Shown in pieces: positions 1-11,500 of a DNA stretch of 64,000 bases. The stretch lies in contig CM040448.1 of assembly GCA_022749755.1 (NCBI GenBank), positions 8,926,481 to 8,990,480 on the forward strand. The letters run 5' to 3'. The position numbers and the translations under genes are program-made. Origin of the DNA: Azadirachta indica (Eukaryota > Streptophyta > Magnoliopsida > Sapindales > Meliaceae). The stretch's first letter is position 1. Each line of letters begins with the position of its first letter. The notes below the pieces were generated by a model. It had not been told where the DNA came from and did not search any database. It was given only the letters and a program-made list of their open reading frames with translations.

Positions 1-1
1 C

Positions 2-757
2 TAGTCAAAGTGGTCATTGTCAATGATTTCTCCATTGTCCTTTGCAAAATTTTCACCTCTTATCACTCTAGATCTTTTCAATAACCAATTTGATGACTCT
101 TTTATTCCTACTTGGGATTTTGGCCTTCGTCATTTAGTCTTTCTTAATTTAAAGTGGAATTATTTTCGAGATCCAATTCCAAGTGGACTTGGAAACTTGA
201 CATCACTTAGATTTTTAGATTTATCTTTTAGCAATTTCAATTCTACAATACCTGAATTGTTTTTTAGGATTAATGGTCTTGAGTACCTTTCTCTTAGTTA
301 CAACAGCTTGCAAGGTACGATTTCAAGTGGTCTAGAAAACTTGACTTGTATCAAAACACTCGATCTCTCTTTCAATGAAGGACTTATTCTGAGATCATTT
401 GAAAGACTTTGCAACTTAAGGTCAATATCTTTGTTAGGTATTGATTTAAGTCTAGAAATATCCCAAGTCTTAGATATCATCCTTAAATGTGTTACATTTG
501 AGTTGGAGTCCCTGAAGTTGTGGGAGAGTCAGTTAACTAATCAATTAACTGATTAATTAGGCCAATTTAAAATTCTGCTCACTCTTAATTTAAGTTTCAA
601 CAATATTTCTGTTTCACTTCCATCAATTATAGGAGAATTTCAATTTTCGAAATATTTAGATTTTTCCTATAACAAACTACAAGCTCATGTTCCATTGTCT
701 TTCAATAATATACATTTAGCTCAAAATCCTAAAATAAATTTTCAAAAATTAGACTAA
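2..757 (+). pseudogene. LRR receptor-like protein (RLP) pseudogene fragment
   Basis: The reading frame encodes consecutive plant extracellular leucine-rich repeats of about 24 residues, with units such as LDLSFSNFNSTIPELF and NLTSLRFLDLSF. They resemble the N-terminal half of EIX/Cf-type receptor-like proteins, plasma-membrane immune receptors. The frame is already closed by a TAG at the left edge. A TAA at 554-556 interrupts a repeat where the family normally has Gln (LTD*LGQF), consistent with a CAA-to-TAA change. The same frame then continues through two more repeats (LTLNLSFNNI, YLDFSYNKLQ) to a stop at 755-757. A few residues of one repeat are missing near LILRSF. No membrane anchor or cytoplasmic tail follows. 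The family call is firm from repeat spacing; the parent gene is not identified and upstream sequence lies outside the window. Confidence 0.85.
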
Positions 758-1819
758 TATATTTTTTTTAGTGTTGTAAACATAATTTATTCATGAAAAA
801 GTAACCAACTATATTATTTTTACTTTTATACTTTAAAATTAATAATTATATTCCTATTATAAATTTTAAAAATTAATTAGGGTTATCTTTTTTTGTCTAT
901 GACTTCTTAAAAAATGTGATTTTTAGTTGCAATTGTATGATTAAGTATATAATATTTGTATCTTTTATTTTGTTAAAATCATCATTTTTAATAAAATAAG
1001 TATGAAAGATTATTTTGTGATCATGTTAAGTATATACAAAGTAAATAAAAAAGTTTGATTCCTTAATTGATTCTTAGTACAAGTTTTCTCATAATTGAAT
1101 CAAGTTTCTATTGAGTTAAATTTATGGCTCCATTACTGTATTCTTTTACAATCCTTTAATTTATTAAAGCAAAAAAGCTTGGAAAAAGAAAAGCCCTAGT
1201 TATCTATAGAAATCAAGACAAAATCATTTGAAAATGAAAGGATTATGGAGCTATATACATACATACATATATACATACATACATACATTCATACATACAG
1301 TCATACACGCACATGCACACGCACACATATATAAATGTATATGATATATTGTTAGTTTTTCGTTCACTTGAGGTAGATCAATGTATCAATTGTTACTAGA
1401 AAAATGGCCATCACTAATACTAGATTCTTAATACTTTTGAGAAAATATCAAGGCAGTCATAAAAAAAGGGTTTTCTGGCACAACAGACAAAACTATAACA
1501 AGAATCATTGATAGTATTGGATGATGCGTATGAAGATTCACTGAGACTGTAGTATCACCAACAAAAACGTCATCATTTTGATCACATTTTTTACATTAAT
1601 AAGACATTATTTTAACATAAATTTAACCCTTTTTTTTGTTAAACAGAATACAAATATAAAAAGATGTTGATAGTCCTTCAATTAAAAATATGCCAAAAGA
1701 AAAAACAAAAATCAGTTTTCATGCTTAGACAAAATTTTCTCACACTCAGCACCCAAAGTTTCCCACTCAAATTTCATGTAATTAGCACACCCAAATCTTC
1801 AAATAACCTAAAATCAACT
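758..1819. other. Intergenic AT-rich DNA
   Basis: No coding region or RNA gene is recognised between the RLP relic and the first Copia LTR. The stretch is AT-rich, contains one complex microsatellite, and otherwise shows no structure I can support. Confidence 0.6.
1254..1345. repeat. Compound microsatellite (ATAC)n/(AC)n
   Basis: The tract is an imperfect run of ATAC tetranucleotides that grades into CACACG and CACATATA units. It is a simple sequence repeat with no apparent coding role. Confidence 0.85.
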
Positions 1820-2023
1820 TGTCAAAAAATATCGTTTTTTTATACTTTTTTAATTGAAAATATGTACATGAGTCTATCTTTATATAGGCATAAGACAAAT
1901 TCTATTTAATCTAGAACACCAAATATAATTAAAAAAAACAAATATTTAGATAAGGAAAAAAACTATAAAATCCTAATTAAAACAAGATATTAATACAACC
2001 CTTATTTAAATAGGAATGTATCA
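1820..2023 (-). repeat. 3' LTR of the 1.8-6.0 kb Copia element
   Basis: It aligns along its length with 5837-6019, sharing blocks such as AAATCCTAATTAAAA-like and TTAAATAGGAAT-like sequence. It ends TGT...TCA on the plus strand. It is about 20 bp longer than its partner because of small indels, which suggests an old insertion. Confidence 0.85.
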
Positions 2024-2036
2024 TCCTCTCCCACCC
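2024..2036 (-). other. Polypurine tract of the first Copia element
   Basis: The minus strand reads GGGTGGGAGAGGA directly before the 3' LTR, the expected plus-strand primer of an LTR retrotransposon. It fixes both LTR boundary and element orientation. Confidence 0.8.
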
Positions 2037-2039
2037 TGA

Positions 2040-4110
2040 AACTTAAGATAGTATAGTAGAAGCAACCTTGAGTTTGGATACCAAGTTACTAAAGTGGTTA
2101 AGAGAATGGTTTCTTATAAAAATATCAGTTGGTTGATTAGAAGAAGATAAGGAATAAAGTGTGACGTGGCTCTAGATGGCATGTTATCAAACAAATGACA
2201 ATCAACCTCAATATGCTTAGTGTGATAATGAAAAACATCATTACAAGCAATTTGGATAGCATTACAATTATCACAAAAGATAGAGGTCGACCCGCCAGAG
2301 GGAACAATCATGTCATGTCATAGCCAACAAAGTTAAATAACTTTTTCGGTAACATTAGTAAAGGCACAATATTTAGCCTCAAAATTAGATTGTATAACAA
2401 TAATTTGCTTCTTTAAGAAAATAAGATAATCACCTAAAAAAAGAAATAGCCTAGTACTAGAATGTTGAACAATAGGATCATTGTGTAATTTACATCAAAG
2501 TAAGCACAAAGCTCAATAATCTAATGAACAAGGAATTGAAGGCCAAAAATATGAGGCATTTAATGTGAAGAATGATTACATGATGAATAAAATAAGGTGC
2601 AGATATGTACTTACTAATAAGATGAACAACATTAGAAATATTAGGATAGGTTATTATTAGATAAACTAAACTACCAACCAGTTATCTGTAGAGTGTAACA
2701 TCAAAAAGTGAAGTCCTATGAAGTGTAAGTATGAAGTGATGTAAGTTTAGCATTTGGTCAAGTGGGGTAGGCGCAATCTTATTATTAATTAAACTAGCTC
2801 GAGCAAGAGATATTTAGCTTTAAAAAGATAATATCCATTTGAGTTAGACAACACTTAAAGACTAAGGAAGTATGTAAGATGGTCAAGATCTTTCATCTTA
2901 AATGCTGTTGAAAAGAGGCCTTTAGATCAAATATACTATCAAGATTGTCCTTGGTAATAATTATTTCATCTATATATAGTAATATGTAAGTTCTCTTACC
3001 CTAATAGATCAACTCATTAGAGAAGGAGAATCAAAAGAGAAAGACTTAAGATCATATGAGTTTGAAAAAATGGATCAAAATCATCAGGAAATAATGCTAA
3101 GAAGTTATTGGTGAGGAAAGGGTAAAAGGGAACTTAGAGTAAAAAGTGGAAAGCGAAGAGAATGTTTTATGTTTCTAAAAAACCATATATTGAGATGTAC
3201 GGAGTTTGTTGGACATAAGGTGCCAATACATATAGCCTTTGTGTTCTATCTCGTATCCTAGAAAATAACATAGTCGTGTCTAAGAATATAGTTTAGTACA
3301 TTCAATAAGTTGGAGAAGGATAAAAAAAAACACATTTAAACATCTTAAAAAGGCTGTATCCTAATATGTGTTAGTGATTATATTCAACTTTATCATTTTT
3401 TTTTGGATGTATTAGGACAAAAACAATGGCAGATAATGCTATTATTTTCAAAGAGATTTAGAAACTCAGAATCTTTGTATTCTATGGCATTGTCAATGCA
3501 AAAAGTTTTAATTAAATAATAGAACTAAGTTTTGACCATATTAACAAAAGTATGATAAATAGTAGAAAGTTAATAACTCTGCTTCATAAGATATAACTAT
3601 GCATAACAAGAATAATTATCACTGAAAATAACAAAATATTAAAATTCTTCCATTATTGCATTGGGAAAAGGCCCCCAAATATCAAAGTGCATTAAATCAA
3701 ATAGAGTTTTAGAAGAAATACTACTATTTAATGATAAAGCAGTATTGTTTACTAAATGATATAAAACACAATCAATTTAGTTTTGTCATACATTAGCTAA
3801 AGTACCAGTAGATATTAGTGAATAAATACGACTAAACAACATATATCCAAATCAATAGTGCCAAAAAATACTTAAAAAGGGAGTTAAGGTGGTAGCGGCA
3901 ATAGTTTGATGAGTAGATTGGTATGTGATCAAAAGATAAAGGCAAATGAGCTCAAACAAATGTCCAACTTTACAGTTTATCCCAAATATCTGATTTAAAT
4001 TACTAATATGCTTGGAATAACTATTTTGCAGTTTCAAAATTGGTGGATTAAATGAAGTGGTTTTAGATGAAAAAATAATATAGTTTATAATCATATAATT
4101 GTAATATGTA
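2040..4110 (-). pseudogene. Copia pol remnant (integrase, RT, RNase H)
   Basis: Recognisable pieces in order along the minus strand are: a pre-integrase piece (WHYWFGYMLFSRI near 3850), the integrase start (FDLMHFDIWGPFP near 3650-3711), the reverse-transcriptase catalytic turn (LLYIDEIIITKDN near 2945-2990), RNase H (IFCDNCNAIQIACNDVFHYH, with TKHIEVDCH after it, near 2200-2290) and the Pol C-terminus (NHFSNLVSKLKVA near 2045-2085). The catalytic YVDD of Copia reverse transcriptase reads YIDE here, so the second catalytic aspartate is Glu. Stops and frameshifts separate most pieces. The product would be inactive. Confidence 0.85.
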
Positions 4111-5821
4111 AAATCAAAATACCAGAAAATATACTTAAAGCAATAAAAAAGGCAGAAATTGAAGGTTACTAAACTTTTGCAGTATTTGTTAAAGAAAAGA
4201 TTTTACTTCTTAGATTATAATGATTAAGAGGTAAAGGATTGTGCAAATGTACCATAACAAAACAATCATCATAAACAACAGTAAAGAGAGGTAGAGATCT
4301 CAAGGACCTTGAACTTGTTTCTCTTTACGTAAACAAGCTTATTCAAAATGCTCATTTGCCCTATCTTTCAATAAAAAAATCTCTTTGTAGGATAGCTAAG
4401 TATCAAATGTTTGGATAATCAATATTAATTGCATATTATTTTGTATGAAATAAGATTATAAAGATTAGTAACAAGTGCAACATTTAACACGAGGTATATG
4501 TAGACTAATTTTTTCTAAGAGAAGCATGTTTATGACATTTTCAAGAATGGGTAGGGGTTGCTAATAAATTAATAATGCTAAAGTGGGCTCAAAGGTGTCA
4601 AGTAAAGTTATGAGAAACATTATCAATCTTTGATAATCTTTATAGGTTATAAATTTGACAACATCATTGGGACTAATCCATTTAGAATCAAAAAGAGAAA
4701 GTTGATCCCAAAAAACTACATTTAAAAGTGAAAATCTAAGATAGATTGTCTAGGTTTTTGAAGCATCTAATAAGCTTGCTTAGGATTTGATATTAATGAG
4801 CCAATGCAATAATAGTATAATGACATGAAAGAAAGTCTCATAACTCTTTTGTAGTCTTAAATCAAATCGTAAATGGATGGATAAAGCAGAAATGTTGTGA
4901 AACTAGGTGATGTTTTGATGATTTTTACTATCTCATTCATCTAATCAATTAGTAAATTGATCATTAGCTCACTATCTTTCTTAATAGATTATGTAATATG
5001 TCTAATAATAGAATGCATAAGTCAACATCTCTTGAGAAAACTACTTAAGCCTATAAGATATAATTATGCTCATCCAACCAAATATGCATGAGTTGAGAGA
5101 GATTATACTTTTCTATTACCATAACAACACTTTACAATGAAATAAATTGATCTATTGAGCAAGATTGTAATGGAGTGACCAAGTGTTGTCGAGATTTGGT
5201 CAAAAAGATATATTAAGCTTGCATAAACTCGTTATTAGCAACTGTGTCAATTTGCAAACCAATTATAAGGTGAAATAGTAAAAAAAATAGATTTATAGAG
5301 GTAATTGATGGTGATGATGATTTTGAATCTAGAAGGTGACACTTAAGACATCGTAAGAATGTCTAAATGCTGATAAGTTGACTGAACATAGCAATAAGAC
5401 TTTACTTATCAAAATTTGATTGAATCGAGAAAGTTTTAATTGAAATAATGATCAAGAACAATCAAATAAGATTACAAGAAGAATGCTCAAGGCCTCTTAA
5501 TTGGATAGGACTAGTAATGTCACCTAACTTGCTAGATTTTGACAAGAATGACATATGTAAGATGGCAGTTAAACTAAGCCTTCACTTGAATTAACAGTAG
5601 TCAAGAATGGACACTTAAGTTTATAGTTAGGTTGACTAACAAGTGTTGATAGTGATGGTGCCGTAGTGGATCAAATGGATAATATAAGACAGAGGCATGT
5701 GAGATGCTTGTACAACTAGATATAACAACGCATAAGACACACATATGGCTTATTGATAGCGAATAAGAAAATAAGTTATAGTGAAAGACTATAGAAGAAA
5801 AAAATAAACAAAATTGGATTC

Positions 5822-5836
5822 TAAGCTTTGATATCA
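5822..5836 (-). other. Primer-binding site of the first Copia element
   Basis: The plus strand GCTTTGATATCA abuts the right LTR. Its complement is a two-mismatch version of the initiator-tRNA-Met primer site TGGTATCAGAGC used by plant Copia elements. Confidence 0.8.
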
Positions 5837-6019
5837 TGTTAGAAAATATTGCATTTTTTGTATTTCTTGATTGTAAAATATATACATGATTCTGTCTTAC
5901 AGCACTTTAATTCTATCCAACTAGAAAAAATATGAATACTAATTAAATAAGGAAAGAACTATATAATCCTAATTAAAATAGAATATTAATATAACCCTAA
6001 TTTAAATAGGAATATATCA
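5837..6019 (-). repeat. 5' LTR of the 1.8-6.0 kb Copia element
   Basis: It begins TGTTAGAAAATATTGC and ends TATCA on the plus strand and matches the left LTR throughout. As the upstream LTR in element orientation it would carry the promoter, but no clean promoter is evident. Confidence 0.85.
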
Positions 6020-6490
6020 TTAATACAACTCAATCAACCATATTAACAAACCTAAATTAACTTAAATTAACAAAGATTCAACTTTGAGTCAAAATACAAG
6101 TGACTAAAGTTAGAACATTCACCTAGGTAACTTATCAAACCTTGAAATGTTCGAAATATATTTGTTATTTGTTTATTTATCCTGAATGTACATTGATTTT
6201 TTTTTTTCAATTTTTACAGTTTGAGTTTTACAGTGTTGATTCTATTTTTAGGGTTCAATTAAGTATATTCTTAATCATTGATATATTTTCATTTTTAACA
6301 TTGATTAGGGAGCCAATTTGCCCAATTCATGTTATTTTATGAATGGATTGAATTTTCCGTTTAACAATTTCTTAATCTTGTAAGTATTCGTGGGTTTTTG
6401 GTATGATTGAGTTATAATTTTTTTAACCTTCTGTTACGATTTTTAATATTAGAGTGCATGTGCTCATTTCAACTTTTATTCTTCCTTTGT
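6020..6490. other. Intergenic DNA
   Basis: AT-rich sequence with no recognised gene or repeat lies between the Copia element and the next LTR-like segment. The longest plus-strand frame (6142-6342) has no family signature. Confidence 0.5.
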
Positions 6491-7793
6491 TGTGTTAGTC
6501 TCAAGACTTATAACACATTATTTTAATGATAACAAAAATTGACATTTCTAACTAACTACATTCTTTTTATAGTATTTATTGTTATATTTTTAGTATAAAG
6601 AATTTAGAAAATAATTTTAAAGATTCAAAGAACATCCAAAACTATGGCATTCAACAAAAGTATAATGGAAATCTTTAAGCAAAGTGAAGAATGAAGTAAC
6701 AAGTTTGGTATTTTATTTTATATTATTTGTGTATGCTTGTGTTTGTAAGTGTGTAGTAATTATGTTAAGCTCAAGAGTTTTTCAAAAATATATGTTTTGA
6801 GTTTTGAAAATCCGACCAAAATGTAAGTTCTTTAAAACATGGAATAAGGACTAAAATGCAAATTTCAAACATCGAAAATGGATTAAAATACAAAATTTTA
6901 AATTTATGAATAGTACCCGTGGTCAACCAAGTGCACTAACTTCGTCAATTGAATCAAAGATAATGGTCAACCAATTGTACTAACTTGGTTAACCGAGCTA
7001 GAGGCAGAATGCCTCTTAAATTGGCTTAAGCCACTTAGTCGATTGATAAGGCTAACTTGGTTGACCAACCTTCTGGAAAATTGAATTTTGGCACATCTAC
7101 TCGCTAATAACGGGTAGTTTTCAAATGTATTATAAATTTGGGACTTCATACTCATTTAAAAATTTCTTAAAATACATATTTGAAAAACATAAAATTCTTA
7201 CAAAGTTCCAAAACACATTTTTTAGCTTAAAATCATCATACTTTTGGATCTCCAAGAAAATTCATTTGCACTACTTTTTATGTGAAAGATTAATTTGTAA
7301 GTTTTTCTTTTTGTTCATTCGATTTTTTATTATGAAGAAGTGAAAGAAGTAGGTCTTTTAAGATGAGCAAACACTTGTAAGGATTGTGAGAAACTATAAA
7401 TCCTAGGTTAGGTAAGTGTTTGGTATAAGTAAACACTTGTAAGGTTAAAGAGGTACTCATAAATTCTTTTGGTTGTGGTTTAAAATCTTGTAAGATCAAG
7501 ATTTAGTTGTTTAGTGAAATTCTCAAGTAAGTTGACTTGGAGGCATGGATGTAAGCCAAAGATTTGTCAAACTACGTAAAAAATTTGGTTTTATAAGCTT
7601 TCATTGTTATACACATTTTCGCGCACAAATAAATTTGTTTTGTGACAATTTATGAATCGATTATTGATTGAATGTTGAATTTTGTGTATTGAACTTGAAA
7701 AGAATTTGAATTATTTAGTGTTTATGGTTGAGCTGCTTCAAATTATATAAAACCTTAAAAACCCAATTTATCCCTCCTTTTAGGTTGCTTTAG
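6491..7793 (+). repeat. Sirevirus-like Copia LTR (probable solo or truncated)
   Basis: The segment has the sequence style of plant Sirevirus LTRs. Near the start is TTTTAATGATAACAAAAA. Later come a repeated AAACACTTGTAAGG, then TCAAGATTTAGTTG, then GACTTGGAGGCATGGATGTA followed by GCCAAAGATTTG, then TTTTCGCGCAC, and finally a TATCCCTCCTTTTAGGTTGC end. It is followed at once by TGGTATT, a partial primer-binding site. The call rests on recalled family resemblance rather than on a second LTR, which I cannot find. The short repeats TCAACCAAGTG and TTGGTTGACCAA near 6920-7070 are part of it. The left boundary is approximate. Confidence 0.6.
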
Positions 7794-8490
7794 TGGTATT
7801 TCATGTTGATTTTGTAATTTTTTATTCAAAATTTTTAAATATTTAATCAATTTCTTAACCGTTTAGAGTTTAGGTTACATGATTATGGTATGTTGTTTCA
7901 TGTAATTTTATGTATTTTTTTAATAATATATCTTGCAGGTTGATCTAACTTTGGTAGTAATATAAGTAATTCTCAACATAAATATTAAGTCAATATGACT
8001 ATGGTTGTAAAATAAGTGGAGTATTTCAAACTTACTAGGTAAGCAAGCACTTTTGACCATATAAATAAGTAAGTATACTAAAGTCATTTAGGAAGTCCAG
8101 CAAGTTAGGTCTTAACGTGCCTGATTTAAGCTCTCTTACTCCTACTTTCATATCATACAATTGTTTTCCCAAGTATTCCATAAAAGCGATTAAAGATTAC
8201 CTTCCTTTCAAGGTTTTGATGTCACGGATTATCCTAAATTACTATGGATATGTCCACCAAGTTGGCTTTTTTGTCCTTTAAGCTTGCTGCTAGCGATCGA
8301 TCTCCTATTGCTATTGTAGCTTTTAGGTAGTTCACAAAAGTATGATCTATGCTGAGAAGGATCCGACCAACCACTTCACTCACTAGCTACATCTTAGCTA
8401 GGTTGAGTAAGGTCACAATTAGGGCAACTATACATTTGGTCCGTCAGTCTTTGTATTGAAGGTAATGGAATACAAGATTGTCACATAAGT
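7794..8490. other. Unassigned sequence, possibly retroelement interior
   Basis: It follows the LTR-like segment and a partial primer site, so it may be element interior. I find no gag or pol motif in any frame. It is interrupted on the right by the hAT-type element and seems to resume beyond 9976 with similar base composition. Confidence 0.35.
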
Positions 8491-9975
8491 AAGGGGTAGC
8501 AATTCAGATAAATGAATCCTATTTGAGTCAACACGAGTATTATTCATTTATTATTCATGTCAATATTTTTAGATCCGAATACAATTCATTTATATGAACA
8601 CGATTCGTTCAAACACGATTATTTGTTTAAAATATGATTATACATTTAAATACAATTCATTTGAGACACGAATACAATTTATTTAGGACACGAATAAATT
8701 GTGACAAAAATAATAAAAACAAACTACATTCATCATAATCTACTTTTTTTAACTATACAATAAAATCCATCTATTCAACTTTCTAAGTAGAAAAAACATG
8801 AATATCAATTCTCCTAAAATATAAATAATATATAAATGACATTTATCAACCTAGAAATTGATTAATTGGCAACCTCTCAAATAATGTCCAAATTTCTGAA
8901 GTAAGCTTCCGTTTGCATTTTTCACTATGGTCTGAGCAACTTTTTTCAATATCATAACCCAATTGAATAATATTATCTATGCCATTTTCTTCAAAACTTG
9001 TAGAATTATCAACCAAATTAGGCTTGGTTGAATTCATATTTTTTCTGCAAAATACAAAAAATAGAATTTCTTACAATTAGAAAAGTATTTCAATTTGAAG
9101 CTATTAAAAATAAAACAACAATAATTATTGAACTCAAATCAATCTCGATTAATTCTATTTTTTGTAAGAACTACATTTAAAATATATTTCAATTGAAATA
9201 TGAAATCATGTAGATGTTATTTTATTAATTGGATTCAATTAATTAAATTCAATACAATTTGAAAAAATTAATATATATATATCCTTAATCATGATCCAAC
9301 ATCAATTTTTTCGCCTAACGACTTTCATGGTTCAACATCAATACAATTTGAAATTTAATTAAGTAAAATATTGAATAAAATAAATGCAAAAACTTGAAAA
9401 ATAGAGAGATTCCTTGTGCTTCTCTTTAGCTAACACGAATATTACAACGGTGATCAGGATCGAAGTACTAATAGGAGCTTTAGAGTGAGAGGAGTGAGAT
9501 GTTGGATGCTGGGTGAGAATTGAAATGTGGTTTTAGGGTGTTGGTGAAGAAAGAATCGTATTGCACAGCTTTTGTGAACATAAGTTAGGATTAATTTGAT
9601 TAATATTATTGGGATCCTTAAGATATTAAAAATAAAATATTTTACCAAATATAATATATATTTAATAATTAGATCCTTATATTAAGAGGTTATTTGTTAT
9701 AAATAAACTTATATTATATGTTATTTTAATTTTATTAAAATATATTTGTGTGGGATATGATTATTCGTTTAAGGCACGATTATTCGTTCAAGATATGATT
9801 ATTGTTTTAATTAATTGTGTCTTATATGTCCAACACAGATGCGACATGAATAATAATTATGTCAACATGAATACGATACGATTATTACTCGTATCAAGTT
9901 TTTCAAATCCGAATTTATTTAATGGCACTAAATTCATGTCGAATAATCATTTTATATCCTAAATTGCCACCCTTA
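8491..9975 (-). mobile_element. hAT-type DNA transposon, defective
   Basis: The ends are imperfect terminal inverted repeats: AAGGGGTAGCAATTCAG on the left and CTAAATTGCCACCCTT on the right. Both subterminal regions carry many copies of a short motif related to ACACGAATACAATTCATT and ACGATTATTCGTT, as expected of hAT transposase-binding repeats. The flanks share ACATA (8483-8490 and 9977-9984), compatible with a decayed 8-bp target duplication. The interior keeps a transposase N-terminal relic on the minus strand. At 1.5 kb it is far shorter than an autonomous hAT element. Confidence 0.7.
8846..9037 (-). pseudogene. hAT transposase N-terminal remnant (BED-finger region)
   Basis: The open frame of 63 codons contains KRKLTSEIWTLFERLP, which resembles the conserved stretch just before the BED zinc finger of plant hAT transposases and ZBED domesticated proteins (RKLTSxVWxxFxxLP). 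The finger cysteines and histidines and all downstream catalytic regions are absent. It supports assigning the surrounding element to hAT. The leading Met may not be the original start. Confidence 0.6.
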
Positions 9976-9984
9976 TACATAGTT

Positions 9985-11500
9985 ATGTCATCATGTATTA
10001 GAAGCGAATTTAAGTTTCAACTAGCTACAGCCTTGCCTTTTTTTCATAGCTATGTTTGTAGCCAATTCATCTCCATTTTAACTCTCAACATACTCGAGGT
10101 GAACTTGACTTCTTGGTAGGTGGTTGCTGCAATTAGGCTCTTTAATGGGTCCCCTACCACTTCTTCTTATGTCTTCGAGCATAGGCTTCTGGCTCATTTA
10201 GCAAGCACATAAATTATAATATGGTTTTTTGTACTTGTTTCCCATATACGATGCCATTATTGATACAGGAATTTTACTCACTCGCATCAAAGGTTTCACT
10301 TAGGTTTGGTGACAAAGTGTATAAGTCGACTGATCCATACCAGGTCTACGTCTTTATTTAGTAAAGTAGCTGGTCTGCAGTTAACCCAATGGTAAACTCA
10401 CCAAAAATCTTCAAGTACAATGAAACACGTACATTTAGCTCTTATTTGAATAAATCTACACACCTCTTTGCCTTTGCCAAGCTCTACCCCAGCTTTTGCC
10501 CAGCTCAAACCAAGACTACCTATAAACAAAACACACACTCAGACCAAGAATGCCTAAATTAGTGACTATGTTGAAGGAAAGTGAGTGAAGGTTCAAATAC
10601 ACTCCCACTTATACTAGTAGGGAAATATCAAAGGCAAGAAGGAATGAAAAGGTGGTCAACTCAGGAAAAACAACAAAAATCAATGGAGAAATGATGGATA
10701 GAGCTGTAGTCACTAGAGAATAGCCTTAAAGCAATAGTGGAGGTTATGCCTTAAAGTATAAGCCTAGAAAGAGAGCATATAGAGGTTCTTGGAAAGATGA
10801 GCCTTTAGAGAGAAAATGTTGAAAAGAAAATGTACTTATGTATGAAAGGTAAAGCTTGGATATGATTAGCCAATGTAGGTTGTCCTAAACCCATTTACCA
10901 CATGGATTGTGTCATGTCAACATGACATATGTTGAGTAAAGATTGGTGAGTTTTGTCTTATCTAAACCTAACCATGTGTCCATCTCTTATTGGCTTCAAT
11001 GATTGTATTATCTCTTACTTGCAATGTATTGAAATCTATTTGCCTTTAGTTGCCACGTGGTCTCATTTGAGCACATGCTGGTTTCTGCCAAGGGCCGACA
11101 CTTTTTATTTCTACCCAGCTCAAATATAGTATACCTTCCATCCAATTAAAAGGTTGTCTATTACTTGTTGAATAGTTCTCCCTTTCCTTTTAGATGTGGA
11201 GCTTGGCACAAAAGCTACTAGGGTCGTGTTGAAGTAATCCTACGTATATTCGAGTACTAGAGCCATTTTTTCTACTTTACACGAGTCAAAGTTCATGACT
11301 ACGTGAAGTGACACCCTCTTCTTAACTACCTTGATGATAGGTAGTGGAGAGCCCAACTTCAGGTGGGCGATATTCTCATTAGGCATAAGTTAGGCTTTCC
11401 GTTAAATTCCTAGTAAGATAATTCGAGGTAAATCATCCCATAAAGCATTAGTTGTGACTTTTATGTGTTTATTTTTCACCACATGTCCAACTCATATTTT
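9985..11500. other. Unassigned sequence with decayed-repeat character
   Basis: This stretch is less AT-rich than its surroundings and looks like the continuation of the material at 7.8-8.5 kb, split by the hAT insertion. No frame gives a recognisable retroelement or plant protein motif. A gene is not supported. Confidence 0.35.

Larger units (their letters stand above)
1820..6019 (-). mobile_element. Degenerate Ty1/Copia LTR retrotransposon
   Basis: A 4.2-kb element lies on the minus strand, bounded by two similar LTRs (1820-2023 and 5837-6019) with TG...CA ends. Just inside the right LTR is a sequence complementary to an initiator-tRNA-Met primer site. Just inside the left LTR is a purine-rich tract on the minus strand. 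Between them, in Copia order, lie relics of pre-integrase, integrase, reverse transcriptase and RNase H, broken by many stops and frameshifts. The element is therefore nearly full length but cannot encode its own proteins. No perfect 5-bp target duplication was found at the edges (left CAACT, right TTAAT), so flanks have diverged or been rearranged. Confidence 0.9.

Noticed and set aside
9922..10119. Plus-strand frame crossing the right end of the hAT element
   Set aside because: It spans an insertion boundary and has no motif. Chance frame.
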